Source: Streptomyces alanosinicus
GTDB taxonomy: Bacteria; Actinomycetota; Actinomycetes; Streptomycetales; Streptomycetaceae
Assembly (NCBI RefSeq): GCF_014650595.1
Contig: NZ_BMVG01000018.1
Span: 1 to 64,000, forward strand
Direction of reading: 5' to 3'
DNA length: 64,000 bases
Shown here: in pieces, positions 50,809-60,891 of the stretch
Layout of the letters: every line of letters starts with the position of its first letter
Numbering within the stretch: position 1 is the first letter of the stretch
Position numbers and translations under genes: made by a program
The notes under the pieces: model-generated
What the model was told of the DNA's origin: nothing
Databases searched by the model: none
The model's input: only the letters and a program-made list of their open reading frames with translations

Positions 50809-52147
50809 TCAGCAGGTGGAGTTGGTCTGGGTGAGCAGGCCCATCCGCCAGGGCAGACGGATGTAGTCGCCCCCCGGCTTTGGGGTCCGTGCCCTGGTAG
50901 ACGTACTGCAGTCGGCACGGATCGATGGTCAGGTTCTGGTCGTTGCCGGCGACCTTGTACACGTTGGACGCCTCGAACAGGTTGTTCTTGGTGTCCGACA
51001 CCACCATCTGGGTGTTTCCGAATCCGTTCGGGAAGTTCGCCGGGTCGGTCTGGGCGCGGTAGATGTGACCGTTGTCGTCACGGAAGAAAAGGTGACAGTT
51101 GGCCGTGTCGCAGATGACCCAGAAGTCGATCCAGGTGCCGTCGCCCTTGTTCTGGGTGACGATCGGCGGCTCCTGGGAGATGAAGGTGCGCGGCGCGGAC
51201 CAGGAGCGCGGGTCGGCGGGGTTGGTGCTGGTGGAGTAGGCGGGCGGACCGGTCTGGTAGACCATGTACCACAGGTTCTGCGGCGCGAAGTAGAACACCT
51301 GCGGTGCGGCCCGGTAGCCGGGGCCCATGGGCGAGGTGTCGAGGTACGTGTGCGGTGCGGAGGCGGCCTGGGACCAGTCGTCGAAGTTGAACTGCACCAG
51401 GCCCCAGCCGGAAGGGCCGGCGGTGGTCGCAAAGGTCAGCCACTGGTTGTTGTACCGCACCACCGAGAAGTCCTTGGTCGCCGCCACGTCCGGGTGCTGG
51501 GCATCCGGCTTCGGCCCGGCCAGGACCCCACTGGAGGACCACCGCAACGTCGACGGCAGCGCGCCGCTGCCGCTGTCGACGCGGACCAGTTGCCACTGCT
51601 GGTTGGCCCCGCCCCAGTCGGTGAACTGCACGACCTTGCCGCCGTCCGCGGTGGAGGCGTTGTCCACCTCGACGGCCTTGCCGCTGTTTCGGCTGATCAG
51701 TCACACATAACCGTCCGTGGAGTCCGCCAGCCGGAACTGCTGGTTGGTGCCGCCCGCGTCACTTCACTGGACGATGTCCGCATGGTCCGCGGTCGAGTAG
51801 TTGTAGACGTCCAGCACCTTGCCCGAATGCTGCGCCTTCAATCGGTAGTAGCCGTCGCCCGAGTCGACGAACCGGAACCGCTGATTGGCGCCGTCATGGC
51901 GGGTCCACTGCTGGACGGCCGCCCCGTCGGCCGTGCTCGCACCCGACACATCGAGCGCCTTGCCACTGCCCCGATTGACCAGCACATACCACGCGTTCGT
52001 AGCCACGGTGGCAGCATGCGCCGTCCCGGCCGTGCCCAACCCCGTCAGCAGCGCCGCCAGCACGGCGGCCACCGCGGCGAGCACCCCCACACGCCTCCCC
52101 ACGCCCCCACCACGGGACCCTGCATGCCCTGAGCGTGCCCTTCATCT
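50809..52147 (-). pseudogene. GH62 alpha-L-arabinofuranosidase with ricin-type module, heavily damaged
   Basis: The best start is ATG 52147 (MKGTLRACRVP) with AAGGAG, from which a frame change near 52105 leads to the signal peptide (RRVGVLAAVAAVLAALLTGL). The ricin module (GSGKALDVSGASTADGAAVQ) then carries two in-frame TGA codons at Trp positions (after DIVQ at about 51765, and after DGYV at about 51710). The GH62 domain follows (WQLVRVDSGSGALPSTLRWS, DWSQAASAPHTYLDTSPMGP, VICDTANCHLFFRDDNGH), with an internal loss of about 50-60 codons between NVYKVAG and NDQNLTIDPCRL, and an extra G near 50868 before the natural end YIRLPWRMGLLTQTNSTC. Not functional. Confidence 0.85.
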
Positions 52148-52264
52148 GTGTCTCCTTCGCTGGGCGCGGCCGGCCGTGCGGCGGAGCGTGCCCCCGAGGC
52201 AGGGCCCAGGCTCGCCTGAAGTGGCTGCCGGGTGGACACGGAATGTCCGCCGGGCACGCCCGTC

Positions 52265-53490
52265 TCACACCGCGGGCCGCTGGAACTGCTGGTTGGTGCC
52301 GGTACCGCAGGGCCACTGAATGAGGCGGGTGCCATCGGCGGTGGAGGCGTTCGCCACGTCCAGGCACTTGCCGCTGTGCCGGGCGACGAGGCTGTAGTAG
52401 CCGCCTGGCCGGTCCTGGAACCGCCACTGCTGGTTGGTGCCCGTGGTGCAGTGGTACTGGTTGACGTACGCGCCGTCGGCCGTGGACGCGTTCGCCACAT
52501 CGAGACACTTACCGCTGTGCTGGGCGATGAGACTGTAGTACGGGCCGCCGTCGACGCCGGTGACCGTGCCGGCGGCGGTGTCGATGGCGGTCTGCGGGTA
52601 CCAGGGCAGGTTCATGGTGGTCCGGGTCGGGAAGGTCAGCGGCAGCCAGACGTACTGGGAGTCGTTGACGGTGCCGCCCATGGAGTTGCCCCAGCGGTCG
52701 CCCAGGTAGAGGTACGAGGTGCCCGCCGTGCCCTGGACGGGCAGCACGAACGCGGTCTGCGACCCATAGGCGGTGGCGTCACCGACGTCGGCCATGGCGG
52801 TCCAGGGACCGGCGAGGCTGGTGGCGGTGGCGTACTTCTGCTGGTTGGGATTCCAGCCGCTGGTGCCGGACGTGAGCATGAAGTAGACGCCGTCGCGCTT
52901 GAACAGCGCGGGCGACTCACGGTAATTGCCGGGCCAGGGGTTGGCGACCAGGGTGTCGTAGCCGGTGTAGTCAGCGGTGAGCTTGTAGACGTGCAGGTCG
53001 GCGTTGCCGGCCGCGAAGGTGATCTGGTACGCCGTGCCGTCGTCGTCCTTGAACAGGGTCATGTCCCGGGACGTGGTGCCGGATGGCGGCCGGAAGCTGC
53101 CCCGCCAGGTGTAGTCGCCGTCGACGGTGTCGGAGACGGCGACGGCGGCGCGGGACTGGCTGTAGTCGGTGCCGTTCTCCTTGTGCATCCACATCACGAA
53201 CTTGCCGGTGGTGCTGTTGTAGATCACCTTCGGGCGCTCGATGTCGGCGACCGCCAGCTCCGGGTCGCTGGCCCGGGTCAGGACGTTGCGACGGAACTCC
53301 CAGGTCTTCAGCCGACCTTGATCACCCCACCGCCATGGGCGTGCACCACGGATCCCGTGGTGTCGGTGAACTGCGTCGCGTTGGTCACGGTGACCGGGGC
53401 GGCCTGGGCCGGCCCCCCGACGGCCAGAAGCGTGACGACACCCAGGAGGAGGACGAGCACAGAAGTGAACGCACGTCTGAGCATGGGCAC
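52265..53490 (-). pseudogene. GH43-type exo-galactanase with two ricin repeats, N-terminal deletion
   Basis: ATG 53490 starts a good signal peptide (RRAFTSVLVLLLGVVTLLAV, then AQA) and the GH43 start DTTGSVVHAHGGGVIKVG. There the frame stops (TGA near 53308) and about 25-30 codons are missing; the other frame resumes with LKTWEFRRNVLTRASDPELA, then NIERPKVIYNSTTGKFVMWMH-like ADIERPKVIYNSTTGKFVMW, DMTLFKDDDGTAYQITFAAG and WPGNYRESPALFKRDGVYFM. Two ricin units with SGKCLDVANASTADG end the protein. Best match in memory is the exo-beta-1,3-galactanase group (GH43_24). The deletion removes the first part of the five-blade propeller. Confidence 0.8.
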
Positions 53491-53634
53491 TTGGCTCCCA
53501 ACGGCAGGGCGTCTGAATGTTGGAATCTGTTCGTTTCCGACGCAGGACAGTAGGCACCGGGCCCTTCCTTACCCCTGCTCCTACCTGAGCCGCACCACTG
53601 TCCGTGCGGTTCTGTGACCAGTCAGGAGACGACC

Positions 53635-55813
53635 TTGTCCGAACCGATCAGTCGCCGCAGAGTGCTGACCGGCATGGCCGCCACAACGGTTGCAGCAGCC
53701 GTCTCGCCGGCGCTGGCCAAACCCGCGCACGCTGCCGCTGCCTCCGCATCCCGTCCGCACCCGCCTCTGTCTCCCTACCGCTGCCCCTGCTCCCGCTGCG
53801 CATCCCCAAGTCGGATCTGGGCATCGAGCAGCAGTCCGACGGGCCAAGGACATGGGCGCCAAGTACACCTTCCTCACGGCCCGCCATCACGAGGGCTTCG
53901 CGCTGTGGCCGTCCACCCATCCGAACGCCTTCCACGCCGGACAGGCTCCGATGCGGCGGGACCTGATCAGCGAGTACGTCACCGCCGTACGCGACGCCGG
54001 GCTCCGGGTCGGTATCTACTTTTCCCCTCTGAGCTGGCGTTACCCCGGCTACTACGACGTCAACGGCACCAACTGCCTGCCCAACAGCTGGGGTTACACC
54101 ACCGATCCCGCGCACAAGGAGAACGCGCGGGTCATGAAGAACGAGGTGTACCAGCAGGTCAAGGAGCTGGTCACCCGGTACGGCAAGATCGACGACTTCT
54201 GGTGGGACGGCGGCTGGCTGGGCCAGCAGGGCACGGACGCGGACGCCGCCTTCTTCTGGGAACCCGGCAAGTACCGCGACGCCGCCAACGCCTGGCCGGT
54301 GGACACCGCCTCCAGCGACTCCGATCCCGCCACCGGCAAGCCGCTGGGCCTGACCGGCCTGGTCCGCAAGCACCAGCCCGACATCGTCAGCACCCTTCGC
54401 TCCGGCTGGATCGGCGACTACACCAGCGAGGAGGGCTCGTCGGTCCCCACCGGTGCGATCCGCACCGGAAAGCTGGCGGAGAAGTGCTTCACCATCGGCG
54501 GCAGCTGGGGATACAACGCCGGCTCCAAGGTGATGAGCTTCTCCGCCACCATGAACGTCCTGGTCAACGCCTGGGTGCGGAACATGACCTGCCTGCTCAA
54601 CATCGGCCCCGACCGCACCGGGGTGGTCCCCGCCGACCAGGCCGCCATGGTCCGTGGAGTCGGCTCCTTCCTGTCGTCCTGCGGCAAGGCCGTCTACGGC
54701 ACGCGCGGCGGACCATGGGAGCCGGTGGACGGCCAGTACGGCTTCACGTACAAGGACAACACCTTCTACATCCACCTGCTGCCGGGCTACGGCGGCACCG
54801 GCTTCACCACGCCGTCCATCGGAGACGCGCAGGTCCCCCGTGTCTTCGACGTCGCCACAGGTGCCGGCCTGTCGTACACCGCCGGCACGGACGGCAGGGT
54901 GACGATCACCGGCGTCAACCGCACCCGCATTCCCGAGGACAGCGTCGTCGGGGTCACGCTGGACCGCTCCGTGCAGCCGGCGGACATCGCCGCCGGCACG
55001 GCGGCGACGGCCAGCAGCGAGGAGACCTCCCAGGGCAACACCGCGGCCAAGGCGGTCGACGGCTCCACCGCCACCCGCTGGTGCGCGAGCAGCGGCGACA
55101 CGGGACAGTGGCTGAAGGTGGACCTGGGCTCGGAGAGGTCGTTGACCGGCACCCGCATCGCCTGGGAGTCCGCTGCCACCAACTACCGGTACCGGATCGA
55201 GGGTTCCACCGACAACGCCGACTGGACCACCCTGGCCGACCTGACCGCCACCACCGGCACCAGCCAGGTGCAGGTCTCCGTCTTCCGCGCGCAGGCACGA
55301 TATGTGCGGGTGACCGTCACCGGTCTCCCCTCCGGCGCCTGGGCCTCGATCCGCAACCTGGAGGTCTACGACCGGCCCTTCAGCGCGGACGTGGGGAGCG
55401 TCCGGCTGGTGAACCGCAAGAGCGGCAAGGTGCTGGAGGTCGGCGACGGCGCGACCGCCGACGGTGCCGCCGTCGACCAGTGGCCGTGGAACGGCGGAAC
55501 CAACCAGCAGTGGAAGCCGCTGCCCAACACTGACGGCTCCTACCGGCTCTCCAACGTCCGCAGCGGCAAGGTCCTGGACAGTCCGGGCGGCTCCGGCCAG
55601 GGCGCGGGCCTGGACCAGTGGACCGACGACGGGGGCGACAACCAGTCGTGGAAGCTGGTGCCCTCCCAGACCAGCGGCTACCGCCAGCTCGTCAACGTCC
55701 GCAACGGCTGGTGCGCCGACGTCAAGGACGCCTCCGCCTCGGACGGCGCCCCGGTCATCCAGTGGCCCGCCACCGGCGGGTCCAACCAGGACTGGCAGAT
55801 CGTGGCGCTGTGA
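53635..55813 (+). pseudogene. Second GH29 alpha-L-fucosidase, N-terminal deletion, extra ricin module
   Basis: Start TTG 53635 with AGGAG, as in the intact paralogue at 30018. Twin-arginine signal (ISRRRVLTGMAATTVAAAVS). After a frame change the conserved LPLLPLRIPKSDLGIEQQSD is followed directly by AKDMGAKYTFLTARHHEGFA, so the first 60-65 codons of the catalytic barrel (with the FIHWGVYS segment seen in the intact copy) are missing. From there to 55813 the frame is open: nucleophile region IDDFWWDGGW, CBM32 (NTAAKAVDGSTATRWCASSG) and an added C-terminal ricin-type module (SGKVLEVGDGATADGAAVDQ). Similarity to the intact copy is high throughout. Confidence 0.88.
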
Positions 55814-55983
55814 GCCGGCCAGGCGGACGGTGAGGGCGCCCCCGGTTCCTCGGACTCCTGCCGGCCCCCTCCGGACGAGTTCCTGGAGCGGCTCATGAGC
55901 ACGAGCCGTATCCTCGCCTGAGCAGCATCAAGCAGACAGCCCTTCTCCTGTGTGCAGCGAGCAACACCCGGACAAGGAACGCC

Positions 55984-57045
55984 ATGCCCGACGGCCCCGC
56001 CCCGACGCAGTCGCCGGGAACCAGCCGCAGCACCTCGGCGACCATCCCGCCGAACATCCTGCGCTGCCTCACCCCGGTCACCGACGGGTACGGGGTCGAC
56101 CTCCGGCCCGAGCTGAACCGCGTCGGACTGGAGGAGGCGATGATGCGCTCGGCTGCGCTGCGGGTCTCCTACCGCCAGGGCAGTGCCGTCATCCGGCGTG
56201 CGCTGGAACTCACCGGCGACGCTCACCTGGGCCTGCGGGTGGGCGCCGCGCAGCACCTGACCTCCTGGGGCCTCCTGGGATTCGCCCAGATGGCCGCCGA
56301 CACCCTGCGGCAGGCCATCGAGACGGGCGTGCGCTTCCAGAACCTGTCCGGGGCGATGGTGGTCTGGTCGGCCGGGCAGGAGGAAACCGGCTACGTACTG
56401 CGGGCCGAACTGCCCGATCCCGCCCTCGATCCGACGGTCGCGGTCTTCCTGGCGGAGGAGGCGTTCGCCAGCGTCGTCGCCCTCACGCGGCTGAGTTCCG
56501 GGGAGGAGTTCGCCCCACAGAGCGTCGAGTTCGCCTTCCCCGCCCCACGCGACACCGGACCGTTCACGGAGCTGTTCCGCTGCCCTGTACGCTTCGGCGC
56601 CGTGGGGAACCGCCTGGTGTTCCCCACGGCATGGGCCGGGCGGCCGATGCCCGGCCGCGATCCGGTCACCTACACCGCCGTCGTGGAGCTCCTGGGAGAG
56701 CAGGCGGCGTCGAGGCGCGACCAGCAGGACCTGCTGGAGGTACTGGAGATCTCGATCGCGCAGAGCCTTCCCGACGTGCCGCCCTTCGTCGAGCAGGCCC
56801 GACGGCACGCCTCCAGCGAACGCACCCTGCGCCGTCGGCTGGCCGAGTGCGGTACGACGTACGAGGCGATCGTCGACGGGGTACGCCGCGAGCGGGTCGA
56901 GCTGCTGCTGCGCCGCCGCGAGCTGACCCTGCGGGACATCGCCCGCCAGGCGGGTTTCTCCGAGGTGCGAGCATTGCGGCGGGCAGTGCACCGCTGGCAC
57001 GGGGTGAACCCGGCCCGGCTGCGCGGGGAGGCCCCGGAACAGTAG
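55984..57045 (+). CDS. AraC-family regulator (Arabinose_bd + HTH_18)
   Basis: 353 residues. The N-terminal ligand-binding-like domain (residues 30-210) includes LEEAMMRSAALRVSYRQGSA and GDAHLGLRVGAAQHLTSWGL, typical of the Arabinose_bd group found beside fatty-acid or steroid oxidation genes. The C-terminal HTH has SERTLRRRLAECGTTYEAIV and DIARQAGFSEVRALRRAVHR. It converges with the aldehyde dehydrogenase-SDR-monooxygenase operon (44 nt apart) and probably activates it; the VirS-MymA pair of mycobacteria is a comparable arrangement. Confidence 0.9.
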   Translation: MPDGPAPTQSPGTSRSTSATIPPNILRCLTPVTDGYGVDLRPELNRVGLEEAMMRSAALRVSYRQGSAVIRRALELTGDAHLGLRVGAAQHLTSWGLLGFAQMAADTLRQAIETGVRFQNLSGAMVVWSAGQEETGYVLRAELPDPALDPTVAVFLAEEAFASVVALTRLSSGEEFAPQSVEFAFPAPRDTGPFTELFRCPVRFGAVGNRLVFPTAWAGRPMPGRDPVTYTAVVELLGEQAASRRDQQDLLEVLEISIAQSLPDVPPFVEQARRHASSERTLRRRLAECGTTYEAIVDGVRRERVELLLRRRELTLRDIARQAGFSEVRALRRAVHRWHGVNPARLRGEAPEQ

Positions 57046-57088
57046 GGCGCGCCCCGTCCCACCGTTCCGGCCCCTCCTGCCCCTGGCC

Positions 57089-58546
57089 TCACCCGGCCAC
57101 CGGGCCACCCTGTCGACGCATGCGGATCCAGACGGTCTTTTCCCTGGTCCACTGCGCGAAGGCGTCGGTGGACTTCTCCACGCCACCGAACCCCGACTGC
57201 TTCCACCCGCCGAAGGGAGTGGTGATGTCGCCTTCGCTGTACGCGTTGACGGAGACCACCCCGGCTTCGACACCCCGCGCGAGCCGGAACGCGGCGTCGA
57301 GGTCGCGGGTCCACACCGAGGCGGCGAGCCCGTATTCGGTGGCGTTCGCCAAGCTCACCGCCTCGTCCTCCGAGGTGAAGGTCTGGACGGTGACCACAGG
57401 GCCGAACAGTTCCTTGACGAGCACGTCGCTGCCGGCCGGGGCTCTGCTGATCACGGTCGGCGGGTAGTAGGCGCCGTGCGGTGGCAGACCGTGCGGCAGA
57501 CCGCCGGTGTGGATGTGGGCTCCGGCGGAGCGGGCCGCGTCCACCGCCGCCGCGACCCGGTCGAAGGCGGCGCGGCTGATGAGCGGCCCCACCTGGGTGC
57601 GCGCGTCGGCGGGGTCGCCGACGGTGAGGCTCCTCGCGGCGGCGGTGAACCGGTCCAGCACCTCCTCGGCGATGCTGTGGTGGACCAGGACGCGGGAGCC
57701 GGCGGTGCAGTTCTGCCCCATGGTCAGGAATGCGGCCTCGGTCATGTCGTCGATCAGTTCGTCGCCGTACGCGAGCGCGTCCGGCATGAGGATCTGGGGG
57801 CTCTTGCCGCCCATCTCCAGGGAGACCCGCTTGAAGTTGGTCTCCGCCGCGGCGGCCAGGACGCGGCGTCCGGTGGCGGTGGATCCGGTGAACGACACCG
57901 CGCGCACCAGCGGGTTGCGAGCGAGCGCCGTACCGGTGACGGTGCCGTGGCCGGGCAGGACGGTGAGGACACCGTCCGGCAGGCCTGCCTCGGCCGCCAG
58001 CGCGGCCAGGTGCAGGCTGGAGCGCGGGGTGGCCTCGGCGGGTTTCAGCAGCAGTGAGTTGCCCGCGGCGAGCGCGGGGCCGACCTTCCAGGCGGCCATG
58101 GCCAGCGGGTAGTTCCAGGGCAGGATCGCGGCGGCCACCCCGACCGGTTCCCGGCTCACCAGACCGAGGCTGTCATGACCGGTGGGGGCGACGCGGCCGA
58201 AGACCTTGTCGGCCGCCTCGGCGAACCACCGGATCGACTCGATCGCCGCGGGCACGTCTCCCGTACGGCACTCCGTGATCGGCTTGCCCGCGTCCTCGCA
58301 GTCCAGCCGGGCCAGGAACCCTGCGTCGCGCTCCATGAGGCCGGCCAGGCGCAGCAGAACAGCGGCTCGCTCCCGCGGGGACCGACCGGCCCAGACACCG
58401 CTCTCGAAGACCTTGTACGCCCGCTCGGCCGCCTGCACGACGTCCTGCTCGCTCGCCGCCGCCACGGTCGTGATCAGTTCACCTGTAGCGGGATTGACGA
58501 CGTCGAGCGTCACCTCGGCACCCGTGCTGTCCGTCCGCTCGCTCAT
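57089..58546 (-). CDS. Aldehyde dehydrogenase
   Basis: 485 residues from ATG 58546, overlapping the SDR stop by four bases. NAD-dependent ALDH fold: PWNYPLAMAAWKVGPALAAG, VSFTGSTATGRRVLAAAAET, catalytic Glu in KRVSLEMGGKSPQILM and Cys in GQNCTAGSRVLVH. C-terminal PFGGWKQSGFGGVEKSTDAF. It oxidises an aldehyde to an acid. As the last gene of FMO-SDR-ALDH, it probably takes the aldehyde produced by the two upstream oxidoreductases. Confidence 0.93.
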   Translation of the reverse strand: MSERTDSTGAEVTLDVVNPATGELITTVAAASEQDVVQAAERAYKVFESGVWAGRSPRERAAVLLRLAGLMERDAGFLARLDCEDAGKPITECRTGDVPAAIESIRWFAEAADKVFGRVAPTGHDSLGLVSREPVGVAAAILPWNYPLAMAAWKVGPALAAGNSLLLKPAEATPRSSLHLAALAAEAGLPDGVLTVLPGHGTVTGTALARNPLVRAVSFTGSTATGRRVLAAAAETNFKRVSLEMGGKSPQILMPDALAYGDELIDDMTEAAFLTMGQNCTAGSRVLVHHSIAEEVLDRFTAAARSLTVGDPADARTQVGPLISRAAFDRVAAAVDAARSAGAHIHTGGLPHGLPPHGAYYPPTVISRAPAGSDVLVKELFGPVVTVQTFTSEDEAVSLANATEYGLAASVWTRDLDAAFRLARGVEAGVVSVNAYSEGDITTPFGGWKQSGFGGVEKSTDAFAQWTREKTVWIRMRRQGGPVAG

Positions 58547-59421
58547 GCCTCCTCCACCAGTTCCCACCGGCCGCCGCCGGCCTGACGGGCCAGTCCCCTG
58601 CGGCGCAGGTCCTCCAGATAGCGGGCCATGCCCCGCTCGCCGCGCTTGCGGAACAGCGGGAAGAGCCTGGGCAGCAGATTCGGCGCCAGCATCGCGAACC
58701 GCACCAGCCGGGACTCGCCGGGCCTGACGTAGGACTCCAGACGGGGCTTGTCCAGCAGGCTCACCACCGCCCTGACCACGTCGGACGGCTGCTGCGGCGC
58801 GTCCTGGAACTGCATGGAGTTCCCGCCGTCCACGGCCTCCTGCCGCAGCATCCGGGTGTCGGTCGCCGACGGCAGCACCGAGCCGGCCCGGATGCCCTTG
58901 CCCCGCAGGTCCAGCCCGATGGCGAGCATCGCGCCGCGCAGACCGAACTTCGAGGCGGTGTAGATCGGGGTCTCGCCCAGCGGGAAGATCCCGCCGAGGG
59001 ACACGGTCGTGACCACGCGCGGGTCGCCGGAGGCCCGCAGCAGCGGGACGGCGAGCCGGGTCGTGACCAGAGGGGCGACCAGATTGACGTCGATCTCCCG
59101 CTCGATGCTCTCGACGCTGCGCACATCGAACCGTTCGGCGCTGGTCATGCCGACGTTGTTCACCAGGACATCGATACGGCCATGGGTGGCCGCGACGCCG
59201 TCGAGCATCCGCCGCACGGCGCCGCCGTCCAGCAGATCGCAGCCCAGCCCGGCATGTCCGCTCCCGGGCAGCTCGGCGGCGGTCCGCTTGGCCCGCACCT
59301 CGTCGATGTCGACCACGAGGAGGCGGGCACCGCCTGCCGCGAAGCGGTGACAAAGGGCCTGGCCGATGCCTCCGGCGCCGCCGGTCACCAGGATGACCTT
59401 GTCATGGAAGTCGTACGTCAT
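58543..59421 (-). CDS. Short-chain dehydrogenase/reductase
   Basis: 292 residues from ATG 59421. Classical SDR motifs: VILVTGGAGGIGQALCHRFA (TGxxxGxG), NNVGMTSAERFDVRS (NNxG), catalytic Ser in VVTTVSLGGIFPLGET and YTASK in IYTASKFGLRGAMLAIG. A C-terminal basic tail of about 60 residues follows. Both ends overlap neighbouring genes by four bases, giving a tightly coupled operon. Confidence 0.93.
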   Translation of the reverse strand: MTYDFHDKVILVTGGAGGIGQALCHRFAAGGARLLVVDIDEVRAKRTAAELPGSGHAGLGCDLLDGGAVRRMLDGVAATHGRIDVLVNNVGMTSAERFDVRSVESIEREIDVNLVAPLVTTRLAVPLLRASGDPRVVTTVSLGGIFPLGETPIYTASKFGLRGAMLAIGLDLRGKGIRAGSVLPSATDTRMLRQEAVDGGNSMQFQDAPQQPSDVVRAVVSLLDKPRLESYVRPGESRLVRFAMLAPNLLPRLFPLFRKRGERGMARYLEDLRRRGLARQAGGGRWELVEEA

Positions 59422-60764
59422 GACGCCACCGCCTCCTGCCGCACGGACGTCGCCCGGGGCGGCCGGCCCGCGGTACGCCAGCCCATCCCTTCGGCCACCT
59501 TGCCGAGGTACTTCACGAAGGCATCGCTGTGGACGTAGCCGGTGTGGCGTGGCGAGTCGACGAACTTCAGTCCGCCGGACAGGTCGGGCCGGTCGCAGCG
59601 GATCATGTGGGCGAACCGCTCGGCCGCCGGCGTTCCGGTCCTCGCTTCCCGGATGAAGGAGGCGATCAACTGGGCCTGGCTGTCGAAGAGCCGGTAGGCC
59701 CCGGAGTTGGTCTCCACGAAGCCGACGCCGAACAGGCCCTCGTGCTCGCGGGAGAAGGAGGACAGATAGAGGTCGGGGTGCTGCTCGTCGCCGAAGTACC
59801 GCTGCGCGACGGGGACCTTGTGGACGTATCCCGTGGCCAGGAGGATCACGTCGAAGTCGTCGCTGGTGCCGTCGGTGAAGCGGACCGTCCGGCCGTGGGT
59901 GCGGGCGATGCCGGGCCGGGCCGTGATGTCCCCGTGCTGGAGGTGGTGGATCAGCAGCGAGTTGATGGCCGGGTGGGTCTCGAACAGCTTGTGGTCGGGC
60001 CTTTGCAGACCGAGTCTGCGCGCATCTCCGTTGATGATCCGGAGCAGGCCGCCGAAGAGCCTCTGCTGGAGCCACATCGGAAGGTGGGGTCCGCCCGCGG
60101 CGATGGTGTCGACCGGTCGGCCGAAGAGGTGCTTGGGGATGAACCAGTAACCACGGCGCATGCTGATGGCCGCGTGGTCGGCGGACCGGGCCGCATCGCA
60201 GGCGATGTCCAGCCCGGAGTTCCCCGCGCCCACCACCAGCACCCGCTTGCCCCGCAGTTCGTCGCTGCCGCGGTAGGTGACCGTGTGCCGGATCTCTCCG
60301 GTGAAGTCGCCGGGCAGGTCGGGGACGTTGGGGTGCCATTGTGCCCCCGTGCACACGACGACCTGCTGGTGTGTGCCGGCCCGGCCGTCGGCCCGGGTGA
60401 CCGTCCAGGTGCCGTCCGGGTTCTTGTCCACGCCGCGGACCTCGGTGCCGAACTCGATCCGGTCCTTGAGTCCGTAGGCCTCGGCGAACGACGTCAGGTA
60501 GGACAGGATCTGGTGGTGCGGCGGATAGTCCGCGAAGTGGTCCGGCATGGGGTAGCCGCCGAAGCCGGAGAGGGTCTTGCTGGAGATGAAGTGGGCCGAC
60601 TCGTACATCGGGCTGCCCGGGTTGTCGATGTCCCACAGCCCGCCCGGGCCCGTGTGTCGCTCGATGTGCGTGTACGGCAGGTCCCGCTCGGCCAGCGCCC
60701 TCGCGACCGCCAGTCCCGCGGGTCCCGCACCTATCACACAGGTGTCGTACTGGTGCTCACTCAC
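59418..60764 (-). CDS. Flavin-containing monooxygenase
   Basis: 448 residues from ATG 60764. FAD motif DTCVIGAGPAGLAVARALAE (residues 7-26), the region AHFISSKTLSGFGGYPMPDH and the NADPH motif KRVLVVGAGNSGLDIACDAA near 170. The C-terminal part has ATGYVHKVPVAQRYFG. FMO/Baeyer-Villiger family members oxygenate nitrogen, sulfur or ketones. It is the first gene of an operon FMO-SDR-ALDH; the pathway fits oxidation of an alcohol/ketone or fatty compound. No promoter repeat was noticed. Confidence 0.92.
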   Translation of the reverse strand: MSEHQYDTCVIGAGPAGLAVARALAERDLPYTHIERHTGPGGLWDIDNPGSPMYESAHFISSKTLSGFGGYPMPDHFADYPPHHQILSYLTSFAEAYGLKDRIEFGTEVRGVDKNPDGTWTVTRADGRAGTHQQVVVCTGAQWHPNVPDLPGDFTGEIRHTVTYRGSDELRGKRVLVVGAGNSGLDIACDAARSADHAAISMRRGYWFIPKHLFGRPVDTIAAGGPHLPMWLQQRLFGGLLRIINGDARRLGLQRPDHKLFETHPAINSLLIHHLQHGDITARPGIARTHGRTVRFTDGTSDDFDVILLATGYVHKVPVAQRYFGDEQHPDLYLSSFSREHEGLFGVGFVETNSGAYRLFDSQAQLIASFIREARTGTPAAERFAHMIRCDRPDLSGGLKFVDSPRHTGYVHSDAFVKYLGKVAEGMGWRTAGRPPRATSVRQEAVAS

Positions 60765-60891
60765 CGGTCCGTTCCCTTCGCCGACGCATCAGGTGTTGCG
60801 GGGAACCTATGCACCGCGCGGCCGACGGGAACTGACCTCTGCGGCCACAGAGGGGACCTCAGCGGCCAGAGACAGGCCGCTGCTGCCGCGG

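Noticed and set aside
27922..52102. TGA read as tryptophan or selenocysteine at the in-frame TGA codons
   Set aside because: TGA is a normal stop for many intact genes in the window, no SECIS-like element was seen, and the affected genes also carry frameshifts and deletions.
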